A DNA stretch of 64,000 nucleotides from positions 335,001 through 399,000 of the forward strand of contig JBBDHG010000116.1 of NCBI GenBank assembly GCA_037951165.1, read 5' to 3'. Under the pieces are notes generated by a model that worked only from the letters and a program-made list of their open reading frames with translations, made no database searches and was not told the DNA's origin. The translations under genes and the position numbers were made by a program. Each line of letters starts with the position of its first letter. Position 1 is the first letter of the stretch. The DNA comes from Lophius americanus. Its lineage: Eukaryota; Chordata; Actinopteri; Lophiiformes; Lophiidae. Of this stretch, positions 22,759 through 33,500 are shown piece after piece.

Positions 22759-25700
22759 ATGAATCGTAAAGATGTCAACAAGCCGAAAGGCAAGACATCA
22801 GCGTATGCCTTTTTTGTCCAGACGTGTCGGGAAGAACACCGGAAGAAGAACCCAGAGCAGTCTGTGAACTTTGCTGAGTTCTCCAAAAAGTGCTCAGAGA
22901 GATGGAAGGTGAGATGGATACGTAGGGGAAGGCATGTACAGACAAGGGAACAGATCCACACAGTTATTAGGATCCTGCAAGCCCTGTAGATCAGTGGTCC
23001 TGACCTACAGAAGTAGAATCAGTCAAGTCAGCCCAGCCTGTTTCTGTAGAGATGGAACCAGCTGAGTCAGTCTTACCTATTTCTACATAGGTAGAACCCA
23101 TAGAGTCAATCTAACCCGATTCTATTCTGGTCTCAGTCTCTGTCTGCCAGTGACAAGAAGTGTTTTGAAGACATGGCCAAAGCAGATAAGGTCCGCTACA
23201 ACAGGGAGATGAGCAACTACGTCCCCCCCAAAGGCTTTGGAAAGAGGGGCCGCAAGAGGAAAGACCCAAATGCTCCCAAGAGACCCCCGTGAGTTCAAAT
23301 GCCACACACTTTATCCTGCACAAAAATTCAAACCTCACGTGATGGGTGGCAGACTTCATATTTCATACAGATTTCCATTGAATTGATCCTTCATCCGTTC
23401 ATTTATTATCGTCGCTGCAAAAGAGTGTCATATTATTTGTTTAAAATTTACACAAATTGAAGAACCGATGATTGCAGATTCTTTTATCCGTCATTTTAAA
23501 CAATTTGGTGTAATTTCTAATTAGGCCTGCAGCCAGATTCACTCACATGGAGATGAAGTCAGAGCAGAGAGGTACTCTTTTGCAACTGGAACTGAAATCA
23601 AATGTTTGCCAGCAATAATAATTACTAAATGAAAACACATGTTCAACAAGCATAAACATGTAGAGGTGCATTATTTCAGTCTGCCAATATGTCTCAGATA
23701 CCACGTCTGTTTGACACAAGCAATGAATTCTAGCCCAGGAAGGGCTGTTTCAAGAAGCTGGCTTAACTCTAACTTGGAGTTTCAGTGTACCCCCTTTTCT
23801 AACACACATGCTTAAGTGAGCACATTAAATCTCACTGCGTAAACTATTGCAACCATAGTGTCTCACTGGTTGCCATGGTGAATCACAGCATCTGAGCTCA
23901 ATCGATGATGCTGTTGATAGTCTGCGCGAACGCCTTCAATTCAGTGTTAACCATCTCTGAGTTGATCGAACCAATTCCCATCAACTGTTCTGAAACTGGA
24001 TTTCCCTAGTTTCTCATCTCAGGCCTGTCAAGGTGAAGCTCATTCACTGACTCAGTGAGTTAAGCCCGCATCTTGAAACGAGAACTGCTGCGAAACAAGC
24101 TAAAAGAAAGGCTTTCCATTAGTCTTCTAACATAATTTATATTTTGGGCCTTAGCAAAATGCCGGTCATTTCAGATTACTGAACAGATTTGAAGTGCTCT
24201 TATTTTGAAGGAGGAAGAGCATAAGTAAACTTGGCAAGAATTCATATGTTGTGTAGAAAACACTGCTTGTCGTTGGGTGTTCCTTTTTAATGCATGCCGC
24301 TGTTGATCTCCTGTTTTATCTTGCCCTGTCCTCTCCATCTTACTCTCTCTCCATCTTACTCTCACACCAACCAACTTGTATCACCACTTTCACTACATCC
24401 GGAAATCATATTTGGTCTTTCCCTTTTCTACTGAATGGCAGCTACATCTCCATCATCCTTGTACCAATATATGCGCTGTCCCTGCTTTTCACAAATATCC
24501 AAACCCTCTCAATCTGGCCTCCAAGACTTTGTCTACAAGAAGTAACCAGGGCGGTGTCTTTAATGTACTTGTTTCTAATCCTGTCAATCCTCATCACTCC
24601 TGAAGAAAATCTTAAATTGTACCACCCCTAGCTTTGCTTCCTGGTTTTGGTCGTTGTCACCATCTTGAAACCATACGATAGAGAGCTGGTCTCACTATTC
24701 TCTAGTAATCCTTTACTTTCACTCTTGCCGCTACTAATCCGCTCAGATAACTTCTGACACTCTCCACCCTAGCTGCACAACTGTCCTCACTTCTTTTGCA
24801 TGTTCCCTGTTGCTCTTAGAAGTTCTACTCAAGTACTTCAAGGTCTTGTACCTTCTTCACCTCTGCTCCTTGCCTCCTCACCGTTCTACCTGCCTCCCTT
24901 TCATTCACACGTTTGTATTAAGTCTAACGACTTGCCTTCTTTCCTTATAGACTTACACATACTTTATTGATCCTTAGCTGGGAAAATGTATTCACACAAG
25001 CTCAAACATAAAATATAAATATAACTTATGAGTATAAATTGAAGGAGAAAAAAAAGAGAGCTATATACAGAGACAGTGTGCAAGTTGCCCATTGTTAAAA
25101 ATAAGTACTGAGGCAGATGTAATATTGTGTAAAAATATATATTTGTGCAAAGTTACTAATGTGTAACTGGATCATCTGTTGGAGGGGAGGGAGTCAGTGT
25201 AAAGGGTGATTGCTTGCGCCAGGAAGGGTTTCCTGAAACGGTCCTTGTGACAGCGGAGCTGGATGAGTCTGTGAGAGGAGTTCCGCTGTCTGTCCAGAAG
25301 GTAGTGAGGTTGATGCTGTTCTCTTATACCGACAACTCTCCAGGTTTTCTTCCACCTGCTCACTGCTCTCACTACAGATCATTGTCATCAGCCAATGTCA
25401 TGGTGATTCCCGCCTTACCACGTCTGTCATCCTCCCCGTCAACATAGTAAACAAGAAGAGCCGATCGTTTGTGCAGTTCTAGCTCCAACTTGAACCCATT
25501 AGTCCCTATTACTGCGCACCTCACTGTTCTCATATATATCCATCCTAATATACTTCTCTGTCACTCCAGACATGCAGTACCTCATGTCCTCCCTCGGCAC
25601 CATGTCATACACTTTCTCTTAATCCCCAAAGACAATACAACTCCTACTGGCCTTCTCTATACTTTTCATCAGAACTCGCAAACATCACGATCCAAAGTGT

Positions 25701-26925
25701 TCTTTCTCGGTATGGAACCATACTGCCGCTCACAAATCACCACTTCTGTGCTTAACCTAGTTTTCAGAGTTCTTTCCCAGGTCTTCATTGGGTCTCACCA
25801 ACTTTTTACTTCTGTAGTTGCTGCACCTTTATTCTTGGAAATCACCACCGGGGTTGAACTCCTTCTTTCGCCTCTTCCTTTTAGGGGTTGCTATATGATT
25901 TCATCTCATTGTGCATATTACTTAAGCATAGGTTTTAGATGGATAGAAACTTTTAGTTTTACGTCAGATGCCCTTCTTGACAATCCCTCCTCATTTTTCC
26001 AGGCTTGGGACCGGCACTAGAAGTACGCTGGCTTGTGACCCCTATGTGGCTGTTTTCAAGATGGTGTTGAACAATCTTGTTTAATACTCCGCTGCCCACT
26101 CTTCTAGAAGCCTCCATACCTCCACCAGTATGTGATCAGGACCAACCCCCTTTCCATTCTTCATCCTCTTCAAAGCTTTTCGCACTTCATTCTTACTAAT
26201 CTTTCAAACTCTCCGATTCCTGATTCTGGAAATAAGGCTGTCTTTATTTATTTTATTTAGATTTCTAGATTATGAAAATATCATGGGAGATTGCTGTGGC
26301 AAGGGGCAACTTAATTTGTTCAGCACATTGTAACAATAACGAAAATGTAAAGGAAAGCAAGTCAATTAAACATTTCACAAGTATTAAAATGATGCATGCA
26401 AGTCTAAAAAAAAAAAAGCTCAGTAAAACATTTTTTTTCTTACCAGCACACACAGGTGGCGTGGTGGTGGATTGCTGACTGGCATGTGTTTGAGTGGTCA
26501 ATCAGCGGCAGATGTATAACCCATCTTTCTGTGGGTCTTCTCAGGTCCGCCTTCTTCGTGTTCTGCAGCGAGTACCGGCCCAGCGTGAAGCAGCAATTCC
26601 CAGGTCTATCCATTGGGGATTGCGCCAAGAAGCTGGGAGAGATGTGGAGCAAGCTGTCACCGTCAGAGAAGCTACCGTACGAGGAGAAGGCCCAAAAGCT
26701 ACGGGAAAAATATGACCGGGTGAGAGAGAGTTCCACGCATACATCAACTCACGCTGCTCAGGCAAACATCTTAACCATTTCCTGTTTGTTTGACAGGACA
26801 TGGTTGCCTACCGCGGCGGTGGTACATATGCTACCAGGAATCCCGGCTCTTCAGCTCAAGGAGGAGAGGAAGAGGAGGACGATGAGGGAGAAGATGAAGA
26901 TGAGGAGGAAGATGATGACGAGTAG
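22759..26925 (+). CDS. hmgb: HMGB-family high-mobility-group box protein
   Basis: Nonhistone chromatin protein that bends DNA; HMGB1-3 act in the nucleus and also extracellularly. Coding exons: 22759-22908, 23137-23288, 26545-26719, 26797-26925; phases agree and give 201 residues (family 200-215). The ATG sits in GCCGCCGCCATGA, an excellent Kozak context, 9 bases after the acceptor. Box A (about 8-80) has KGKTSAYAFFVQTCREEH and NFAEFSKKCSERWK, keeping the redox pair Cys23 and Cys45. The linker KRKDPNAPKRPP leads to box B (about 94-165) with SAFFVFCSEYRP and GLSIGDCAKKLGEMW. The protein ends in an acidic run of about 19 residues (EEEEDDEGEDEDEEEDDDE), shorter than in HMGB1. Cys59 in box A and Cys in GDCAKK are unusual. 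Which of hmgb1, 2 or 3 it corresponds to cannot be decided here: NYVPPKG favours hmgb2, the length favours hmgb3. Confidence 0.93.
23740..24075. mobile_element. MITE-like repeat in HMGB intron 3
   Basis: The segment GGTGAATCACAGCATCTGAG then CTCAATCGATGATGCT (about 23876-23912) and the flanking AACTCTGAG-like words also occur at 54240-54480 next to AACTCAGAGTTGATTGAACC. Copies share a terminal style of TTAACTC(T)GAGTTT. The class, Harbinger-like, is inferred from these ends only. Confidence 0.4.
24270..26240 (-). mobile_element. RTE-like LINE ORF2 relic in HMGB intron 3
   Basis: Read on the minus strand from 26230 to 24270, fragments of an RTE-type reverse transcriptase appear in order. They are KGVGPDHILVEVWRLLEE (26155-26100), MKTWERTLKTRLSTEVVICE (about 25790), MVPREDMRYCMSGVTEKYI (about 25600), ESSEQVEENLESCRYKR (25380-25330) and, past the inserted L2 tail, a decayed C-terminal part at 24850-24290. 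Stops and shifts are frequent. A block near 26050-25870 with GCCGGTCCCAAGCC and CGACCCCTAA-like words appears inserted or rearranged. Confidence 0.75.
24953..25328 (-). mobile_element. L2-like LINE 3' end nested in the RTE-like relic
   Basis: The minus frame gives RLIQLRCHKDRFRKPFLAQA followed by a short 3' UTR ending CCCAGCTAAGGATCAATAAA at 24984-24965. This is the usual 3' end of fish L2-type LINEs. It interrupts the RTE-like ORF just after its VEENLE block, so it is the younger insertion. Confidence 0.7.
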
Positions 26926-27780
26926 AGTAGTCGGGAAGCTGCATGAGAGCGTGTGTGTTAGAGATTTGTGTGTGTGTGTGTGTGTTTCAGAGGTCAGGTC
27001 TGGGTCTGACAGCTGATTGGACCAGAGGAGGAAGGGGCAGAGCATCTTTAAGTTCGGGCATCACCTCTTTGTGCAGCTTGGGGACAAGTGAGGTAAAGTT
27101 AAGCTCAGCTGCTCTGACTCCATGGTAACGCGTAGTAACATTTCCTGTTTGAAGTTGTTTAAACAGGAAGTAGCTAGTTAATTCAAAAGGTTCAGGATCT
27201 CACCAGGTGAGTTACACAGGAAACCACATAGAGCCACGCTTTATTTTCAAAACAAAATGCTGACCTGCAACCCAAGGTTCAAAGGTCAGGTTGCTGCAGT
27301 CGGCAGCAGATGTTGCTAATTAATTGTCATGTGACCATGAAGCTGAGGGAGAAGAGGGGGCTCTGATCATGTGACCATGAAGCTGAGGTGTGGGAGGAGG
27401 TTCGGATCATGTGGCCATGAAGTTCAGGTGGGGGAAGGTCTGTTCGTGACCATGAAGAGGGGGGTCGCTCTGAAACACACACAGGACCACAGAGTGTGTC
27501 ACAGTGTGTGTTTGTGTGTGTGTGTGTGCGTGCGTGCGTGCGTGTGTGTGTGTTGAAGGTCATCCGTGTTAAAATGACACCAGATGATAGTTCAGTAAAA
27601 AAAAAAACACCACCACCACTGTCCTCTTTGTTGCCATGGTTAGCCCTGCACCCTTCCCTCCCTATATGTTACCATGGAAACCCTCTCCTTGTTCATCATG
27701 TTTTTTATTTTCTTACTGAAGGTTTGTTCTCGTTCACTGTCAAGTAGAAACGTCAACTTTTATAATAAAACCTGAGTAAA
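26926..27780 (+). other. HMGB 3' UTR with short repeats
   Basis: Follows the stop at 26923-26925. It contains (GT)n near 26970-26987 and 27497-27552, and three to four copies of CATGTGACCATGAAGCTGAG (27330-27455). The polyadenylation signal AATAAA is at 27764-27769. Confidence 0.65.
27764..27769 (+). promoter_or_regulatory. Polyadenylation signal of the HMGB gene
   Basis: AATAAA within TTTTATAATAAAACCTGAG, about 840 bases after the stop codon. It is the first canonical hexamer on the plus strand downstream of the coding region. Confidence 0.6.
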
Positions 27781-27889
27781 AACACATCTGTCTGTAATTG
27801 TTGTGGTTCTCACCACGTCCTACACTGATCTCCTGTTATAAATCATAGCACAGCATGTGTGGGCCTTGTGCAATGTTTACGGTTGTCCA

Positions 27890-28350
27890 TAAAAAGTCAG
27901 TGGAACGCCACTAATTAATAACTACTGAATGAAGACATCCGTCATTGCAAAGGCAGACATAGTCAATAAAATTAATTTTATTAATTTTCAAGATTGAAGT
28001 TAGTAGCGGCAAGAGGTCAAATTAAGAACTAAGATGTCTGGGGGACTAAGGCCGTTAATTGAGTGTTCCGAGTCAATGAAGTTGTTAATGGGTTGGCAAA
28101 TATCTGTACAACTTAATTAACTGAATTTAAAAAAAAAACATTTGACCAGCTTTGACGAATTAAGAACAAAAACATTCTGCCACACAGACGGTCTTAACCA
28201 CAGACGTGGTCTGTTGTCTTCTCAATGAACTGCTTTAGGCCATTTAGACTCCCCAAAAAACCTTAAACTCAAGGGTTTACAGGGAGTCCCTCGTGACAGA
28301 GGGAAAGACAGCGATGACATGTAAGACACGTGATAACTGTATTTTGTACA
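27890..28350. mobile_element. Unclassified dispersed repeat, copy 1
   Basis: The block TCAGTGGAACGCCACTAATT and the bases after it (27898-27960) recur as TCCGTGGAACACTTCTAATT at 32898-32960 in the dlg4 intron, with similar content further on. Probably a decayed DNA transposon; the class is unknown. Confidence 0.4.
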
Positions 28351-28654
28351 GTTGAGATAACTTGAAAGTACCTGGAGCTCTAGACAATTCACATGCACCG
28401 AAGTAAGCAGGTAAGGTCAGAAAATTGTTTTTTGTAAAAAGTTCCCCCTTTTGAGTAACAAACTTTTAGTGTAAATCACAAAGGTCACATGACTCACATT
28501 GCGTTGATTCAAATGCACCGTAATCGGAGTCAGAAATATTGATTTGTTCTTTCTTAAAATCAATCTAGATTTTTCAATAATATCTATAGACGTAGAAGAT
28601 TTTAACATTTCTTAAGGTGTAGTTTTTGACTTTTGTAGAAAACAGTGTTTTTGG

Positions 28655-28935
28655 TGAATGAAAGCTCACCCATGCGAGTAAAATACGACATCTACAAGAT
28701 AGATATCCTCAAATCGGCTCATATGCACCAAATCTGGACTAAACTGGACCAATGGTTGCAAAATTCTGGCATGAAATATTGAAGACCAAGCTCCCCCTAG
28801 TGTTGGAAACATACCACCTAGCTTTCCCAAAATCACTTTCTCTCACTAAGTACTAGGTGTCCATATAAAATCAAATTCTCCATGAAATAGTTTTTGAGTT
28901 CTCAGGCTAACAAAAAAGGTTCTGCGGCAGGAGCG
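28655..28935 (+). repeat. Dispersed repeat with TATGCACCAAATCTGGACTA
   Basis: Related copies occur at 44640-44760 and 44815-45035. Shared words include GCACCAAAT(C/T)TGGAC, AGCTCC(C)CCTA, CCTTTCCCAAAATCA and CCATGAAATA(G/T)TTTTTGA, always in that order. This is a family of unknown origin. Confidence 0.65.
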
Positions 28936-28974
28936 AATATTCCATAATATCTCCAATTTTTCAGGGATATAATT

Positions 28975-29660
28975 ACTTGAATCTATGTAGCACCTTTCAA
29001 AAGACCCAAGGATGCTTTACGCAGTAGGAGAGCACAAAAATAGAAATAGGAGCAACAGACAAGAGCTGAAAATAAAATCAATGAATGATTGGGGTTGAAA
29101 AATCTAGCTGAGATCATAGACAAGTTGCAGGTTGTGACAACTTGCTCACAACCTTATTTGCAATAGTCCACACAGGAAGTTCTAACGGCATGGATTAGTG
29201 TTTCTGCCATGGAGTGGAAGAGTGATGGCCGAAGTATGGAAATCTTGAGATAGCAGAAAGCAGATTTGGTGGTAGACCTGATGTAAATAGTAATTGGACT
29301 GTACCCATTCACACTAACATTCATACAGTGATGATAGTGGCTGCCATGCAAGGCAACACATGCTCATCAGGAGCAGTAACCATTCACACACCAATGGAAT
29401 AGCTATTGGACCGACTTGGGGTTCAGTATCTTGCTCAAGGCCACTTCGTCATGAGGGCCGCAGTGGCCGGGGATCGAACCACGAACCTTCAGATAAGTGG
29501 ACAAAGGCTCTACCAGCTGAGCCACCGTCACTGGTAAAATTCCAGTTTATTTGTGATTTGGAATGAGAGAATAGAGTCCATAATGACACCCAGGTTGCTG
29601 ATCCCGGGGGATAGGCAAATGGAACAGTCGTCCACTTCGAGGAGATCTCCAACCTTACGG
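28975..29660. other. Unassigned repeat split by a SINE
   Basis: Bases 28985-29280 and 29545-29660 look like one repeat copy interrupted by the SINE at 29285-29530. No protein similarity is visible. Confidence 0.3.
29285..29530 (-). mobile_element. tRNA-derived SINE
   Basis: On the minus strand the head reads GGTGGCTCAGCTGGTAGAGC (A box) and GGTTCGTGGTTCGATCCCCG (B box) at about 29527-29465. It is followed by a body with CTTGAGCAAGATACTGAACC and a tail with ACTATCATCACTGTATGAAT. The same body is found on the plus strand at 53096-53390. Confidence 0.85.
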
Positions 29661-30205
29661 ATGAACCTCAGGGAAGACTGAACTCATCTGATGACCTGAT
29701 CACACTAACAGTGAAGCGTGTGAACCCATATGTTGGATATGGACTGATGGATGACACGCTACGCAGGCTTTTATAAGGAATTTATTTAAGTACTTATAAG
29801 TCGTTCATCAGACAACGCCTCCTGTTCCCTGTGACAGGATAAATATTTAGATGTGATGTCGGGGCTCAGGTAACCCTGTCTGATGACATCACAGGATTAT
29901 TGATCACCCTGATATTCAGTCTCACTGGATCCCCCAACAACAATACCAGTCCTTGTTGCCATGGTTATACATTGCTACCTCTTCACAGATAATGGTGGAG
30001 GTCGCTGTGCACTGTCCAAATGAATCCAAGAGGCTAGAAGACCTGGGACTCATGGGTAATGTAGTCCAGCAAAGGGGAATGGTGTAGGGAATTGTAGTCC
30101 AATCATGATATGAGTGTTGCGGTCCTTATGAGGCGGGGGGATGGTGGAGTTGTTGTCCAGTGTTAGATACTTTAAGCCCTGAATAGACTGTGTGTGAGCC
30201 CCATT

Positions 30206-30211
30206 ATTTAT
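30206..30211 (-). promoter_or_regulatory. Candidate dlg4 polyadenylation signal
   Basis: AATAAA on the minus strand about 315 bases downstream of the dlg4 stop codon at 30526. Other AATAAA hexamers nearby (30258-30290 region) are on the opposite strand. Confidence 0.4.
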
Positions 30212-30525
30212 TTACAGTCACACAGTCTTTATGTACAGAACACACACATGTCCACATCACATAAATAAATGAGCAGATAATAAATAATGTGACTAATATA
30301 AATACTTAATACCAACTGAACTCTACAGTCATGTGATTCATTATTTACTCTTAATACAAGATTATTCATCAATCAGTCTGACAGCAACACCGTCCAGTGA
30401 GTGAGCTTACTCCTCGTGTAGAAAGAAAAAAATAAATGTCCGCTCTCTGTCACGCCTCTCCATCAAAAAGGAGGGGTTGGGGCTGTGCCGGCAGAGACTT
30501 TCGTGACGCCCAAGTGGTTGACCAA

Positions 30526-33500
30526 TCACAGTCTATCACGGGCGGGAATCCAGATGTAAGGTCCACTCTGCTCCTCAATGACACTTTTGACGAGGTGGTA
30601 TACCTCCTCGAAGCTGTCGCCGTGCACGATGGCTACACAAATATGCGCGGGCACACACACACACAAAAAGGGAGTTAGTGTCACACACATGTACTGTATA
30701 TATACATACACACATCAGGTGTGTTTTTACCTGTGAAACACTCCACAAAGTCTTGCTCCAGTTTAATGGCTCGATCCAGAGCCTTCCTCGCCTGATCTTC
30801 TGACAGACGCTTGTTCAGATCCCTGCGCACGTGCACAAATACAAAAATATAAACACGCGTCAGTGTTTAAGGCACTGCAGTTATGTAGGCTACATGCTGA
30901 CCTCACTGCAGACCTCCTGACTTACAGGATGTTTTCCAGGGAACGCGGTCGGATGAAGATGGCAATGGGTTGAAGGTGAGCGGCCTGCAGTCTCCTCACA
31001 GCGTTTGCCGACACATCGAGGATGCAGTGCTTCCCCTGATCAACACACACATTAGAACCGCTCCTTTGACAGCCAGAAAACGTGACACTGCTGCAGCTTA
31101 CCTGCTCGGCCACTTGTCTAACACTCTGCACTGAAGTCCCATACAGGTGGTTGTTGTACTGTCCAGCCTCGATGAAGCGGTGGGACTGGATGTCCCGTTC
31201 CATCTGTTCCCGCGATGACACAAAATGATAGTCCCGCCCATCTACCTCATAGTCCCTCCGAGGGCGCGTCGTGTCTGTGGAGAGAAATATGTCATCCCCT
31301 GTTTCTTTACCTTCCTGTTTGACATAGGTGGCGGTACACTTACGAGGGACACACGAGCCAAACTTGTCCGGGAAGTCAGACAGCAGATCGTCATTGACTC
31401 GGTCTTTGGTGGGTCCCAAGATGATGACAGGACGAGCGTAGTCCACTACAGAAGGATAGACAGAATACTCTATTTAAATCCGATCCTCATTGACGGTTTG
31501 GGGTTCTGGCTTTATAGCAGCTCCCGGCCCACTAGTAGGGGTCTTTATCATTACATAATCTGTCCAGAACCTAGAGGGTTTGACTGAACACCGCTGACCT
31601 CTGATAGGATCAGTTAAAGTGACACTAACCTTCGATCTGAGTGACAAGCTCGAAACTGTGGACAAAACCTTCTCGACCTGCAGAAAGAAAACTGGAGGTT
31701 AGGGCAGAACCTGTAAAAAGAGGTTTTCCTTCCTCAGATGGATCAAATCTCACCTTTAGTCTTCATACGAGACCACTCCTTCCTCTCCACTCTGAAACAC
31801 AAACACAGTGTTAGCTGAGCAGGACTACAGGACCATCACAGGATCTGTGGGTGCTGGATCAACCTGTGTTTGGACGGGATGTAGCCCAGCTCCTCAAGCT
31901 CCCCCTGCTGGTTCAGTCGTCTGGCCTGCCACCACTCTTCATCAGCGCTGTCCACCACATGAAGAATCTCCCCAAAGTTAAAGTCCAGCGCTTGAGACAG
32001 AACGCCACAGTCCCACTGTTTCTCATAGTCGAACAGGGCCCTGAAAGAATAAACATTCAATGATCCTGACAACAACATTAAACCGCTGCTGATCCTGAGG
32101 ACAACCTGAAACCGCGGACGATAACAAATCTATATACAGAAGAACTATCAAAGATAGTATATAGATTAGGTCCATGAGGGACAAGGGCCAGGATATGAAC
32201 AACCTTCCCTCGAATTTCTATCATAGTGTCATTTATGTGGACTTCTTCGGGTGAGATATCTGTTCAGGTGACTCCTGATCTGATTTACCTGACGTAGAAG
32301 CTGCGGTTGGCTCTCAGACTTCCAGATGAGCTGTTCATCATCTGCTCCCTCAGGTCATGGATCTTGGCTTCAAAGCGACTGTATTCTGCCGGTACACATT
32401 ACCCAACACACTGTTAGCTGTGGGAGTGTGTGTGTGTGTGTGTGTGTGTGTGAGTGTGTGTGTACACTCACCTTCAGGTCGGTACTGTGCTACTATGGTA
32501 ACCATCTGTCCAGCATTCTTCAGAGCTGCTGCTGCCTGTTCGTGTGTCGCATATCTGAGGTCCACTCCATTCACCTGTACACACATGTACACAAACACAG
32601 ACTTGGATGTGAGCATCCAACATATGTCCTCTCTGGGGATCCGTTCTAGATCAGGTCTGAGTGGTCACACTGAGGATCTGGTCTGAGTACTAACATTCAA
32701 GATCTGCGGCCTCAAAATTACATAGGATCTGTGTCAGATGGTGGCGTACGGACAAACCCAGGATGTGCATTCGCACAAAAATATTATAAATATAAATAAT
32801 ATATAAAACAGTGTGCACAAATATCCTACACTGATTTTGCTTTCATAAATCTCAACCCACTAAAAGTGTGGTGAAGTACAGATGCATTAAAAGAAGTCCG
32901 TGGAACACTTCTAATTAATACTAAGGACTAGTGATTGATGATGTCTGTAACGGCAAAGGCACAGGGGAAGACAAAAAGAATAACTTCACACAATGCGAAA
33001 TTTAAGCTTTTGTCGAGGAGGTAGAAACAATAACATTTACTGTTTGGACATACCTTTGGGTGTTACAAATGATATAAAGGTCTGAGAGTGACAGGAAGTG
33101 TTGGATGTGGGGTAGTTCTTGATGGTCACACTGACAAAGATTTATTTTAATTTAGCCAAATGTTTGGACTGAAAAAAAGAAGTTGACAACTCTGTTGCAT
33201 GGAAAACAAAGGAACTGCGCCACGAAGGCAGAGTCTGAGCCACACGTGGGGCTCGTTTTCTTCGTTAAGAAAAGGTTATGGGTTCATTTTGGGAAGGACT
33301 CTTGAGTGGAGTGACGGAGGGAGACACTGATGATGTGTATGCTGCGTTGGATAACTAGGTATTTCGTACTCATTTGTTTTAAATAAGTGTATGCAAAATA
33401 AATTTAAGTTGTGTTGAGCACACAAACATTAATGTGCAAACCAATAGGACACTTCATAGGCCCACACATGCATTAGGGCATTATTCACACACAATTTGTT

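Noticed and set aside
30922..32649. Plus-strand frames opposite dlg4 exons
   Set aside because: Antisense shadows of the guanylate-kinase-like, SH3 and PDZ3 exons; no independent homology.
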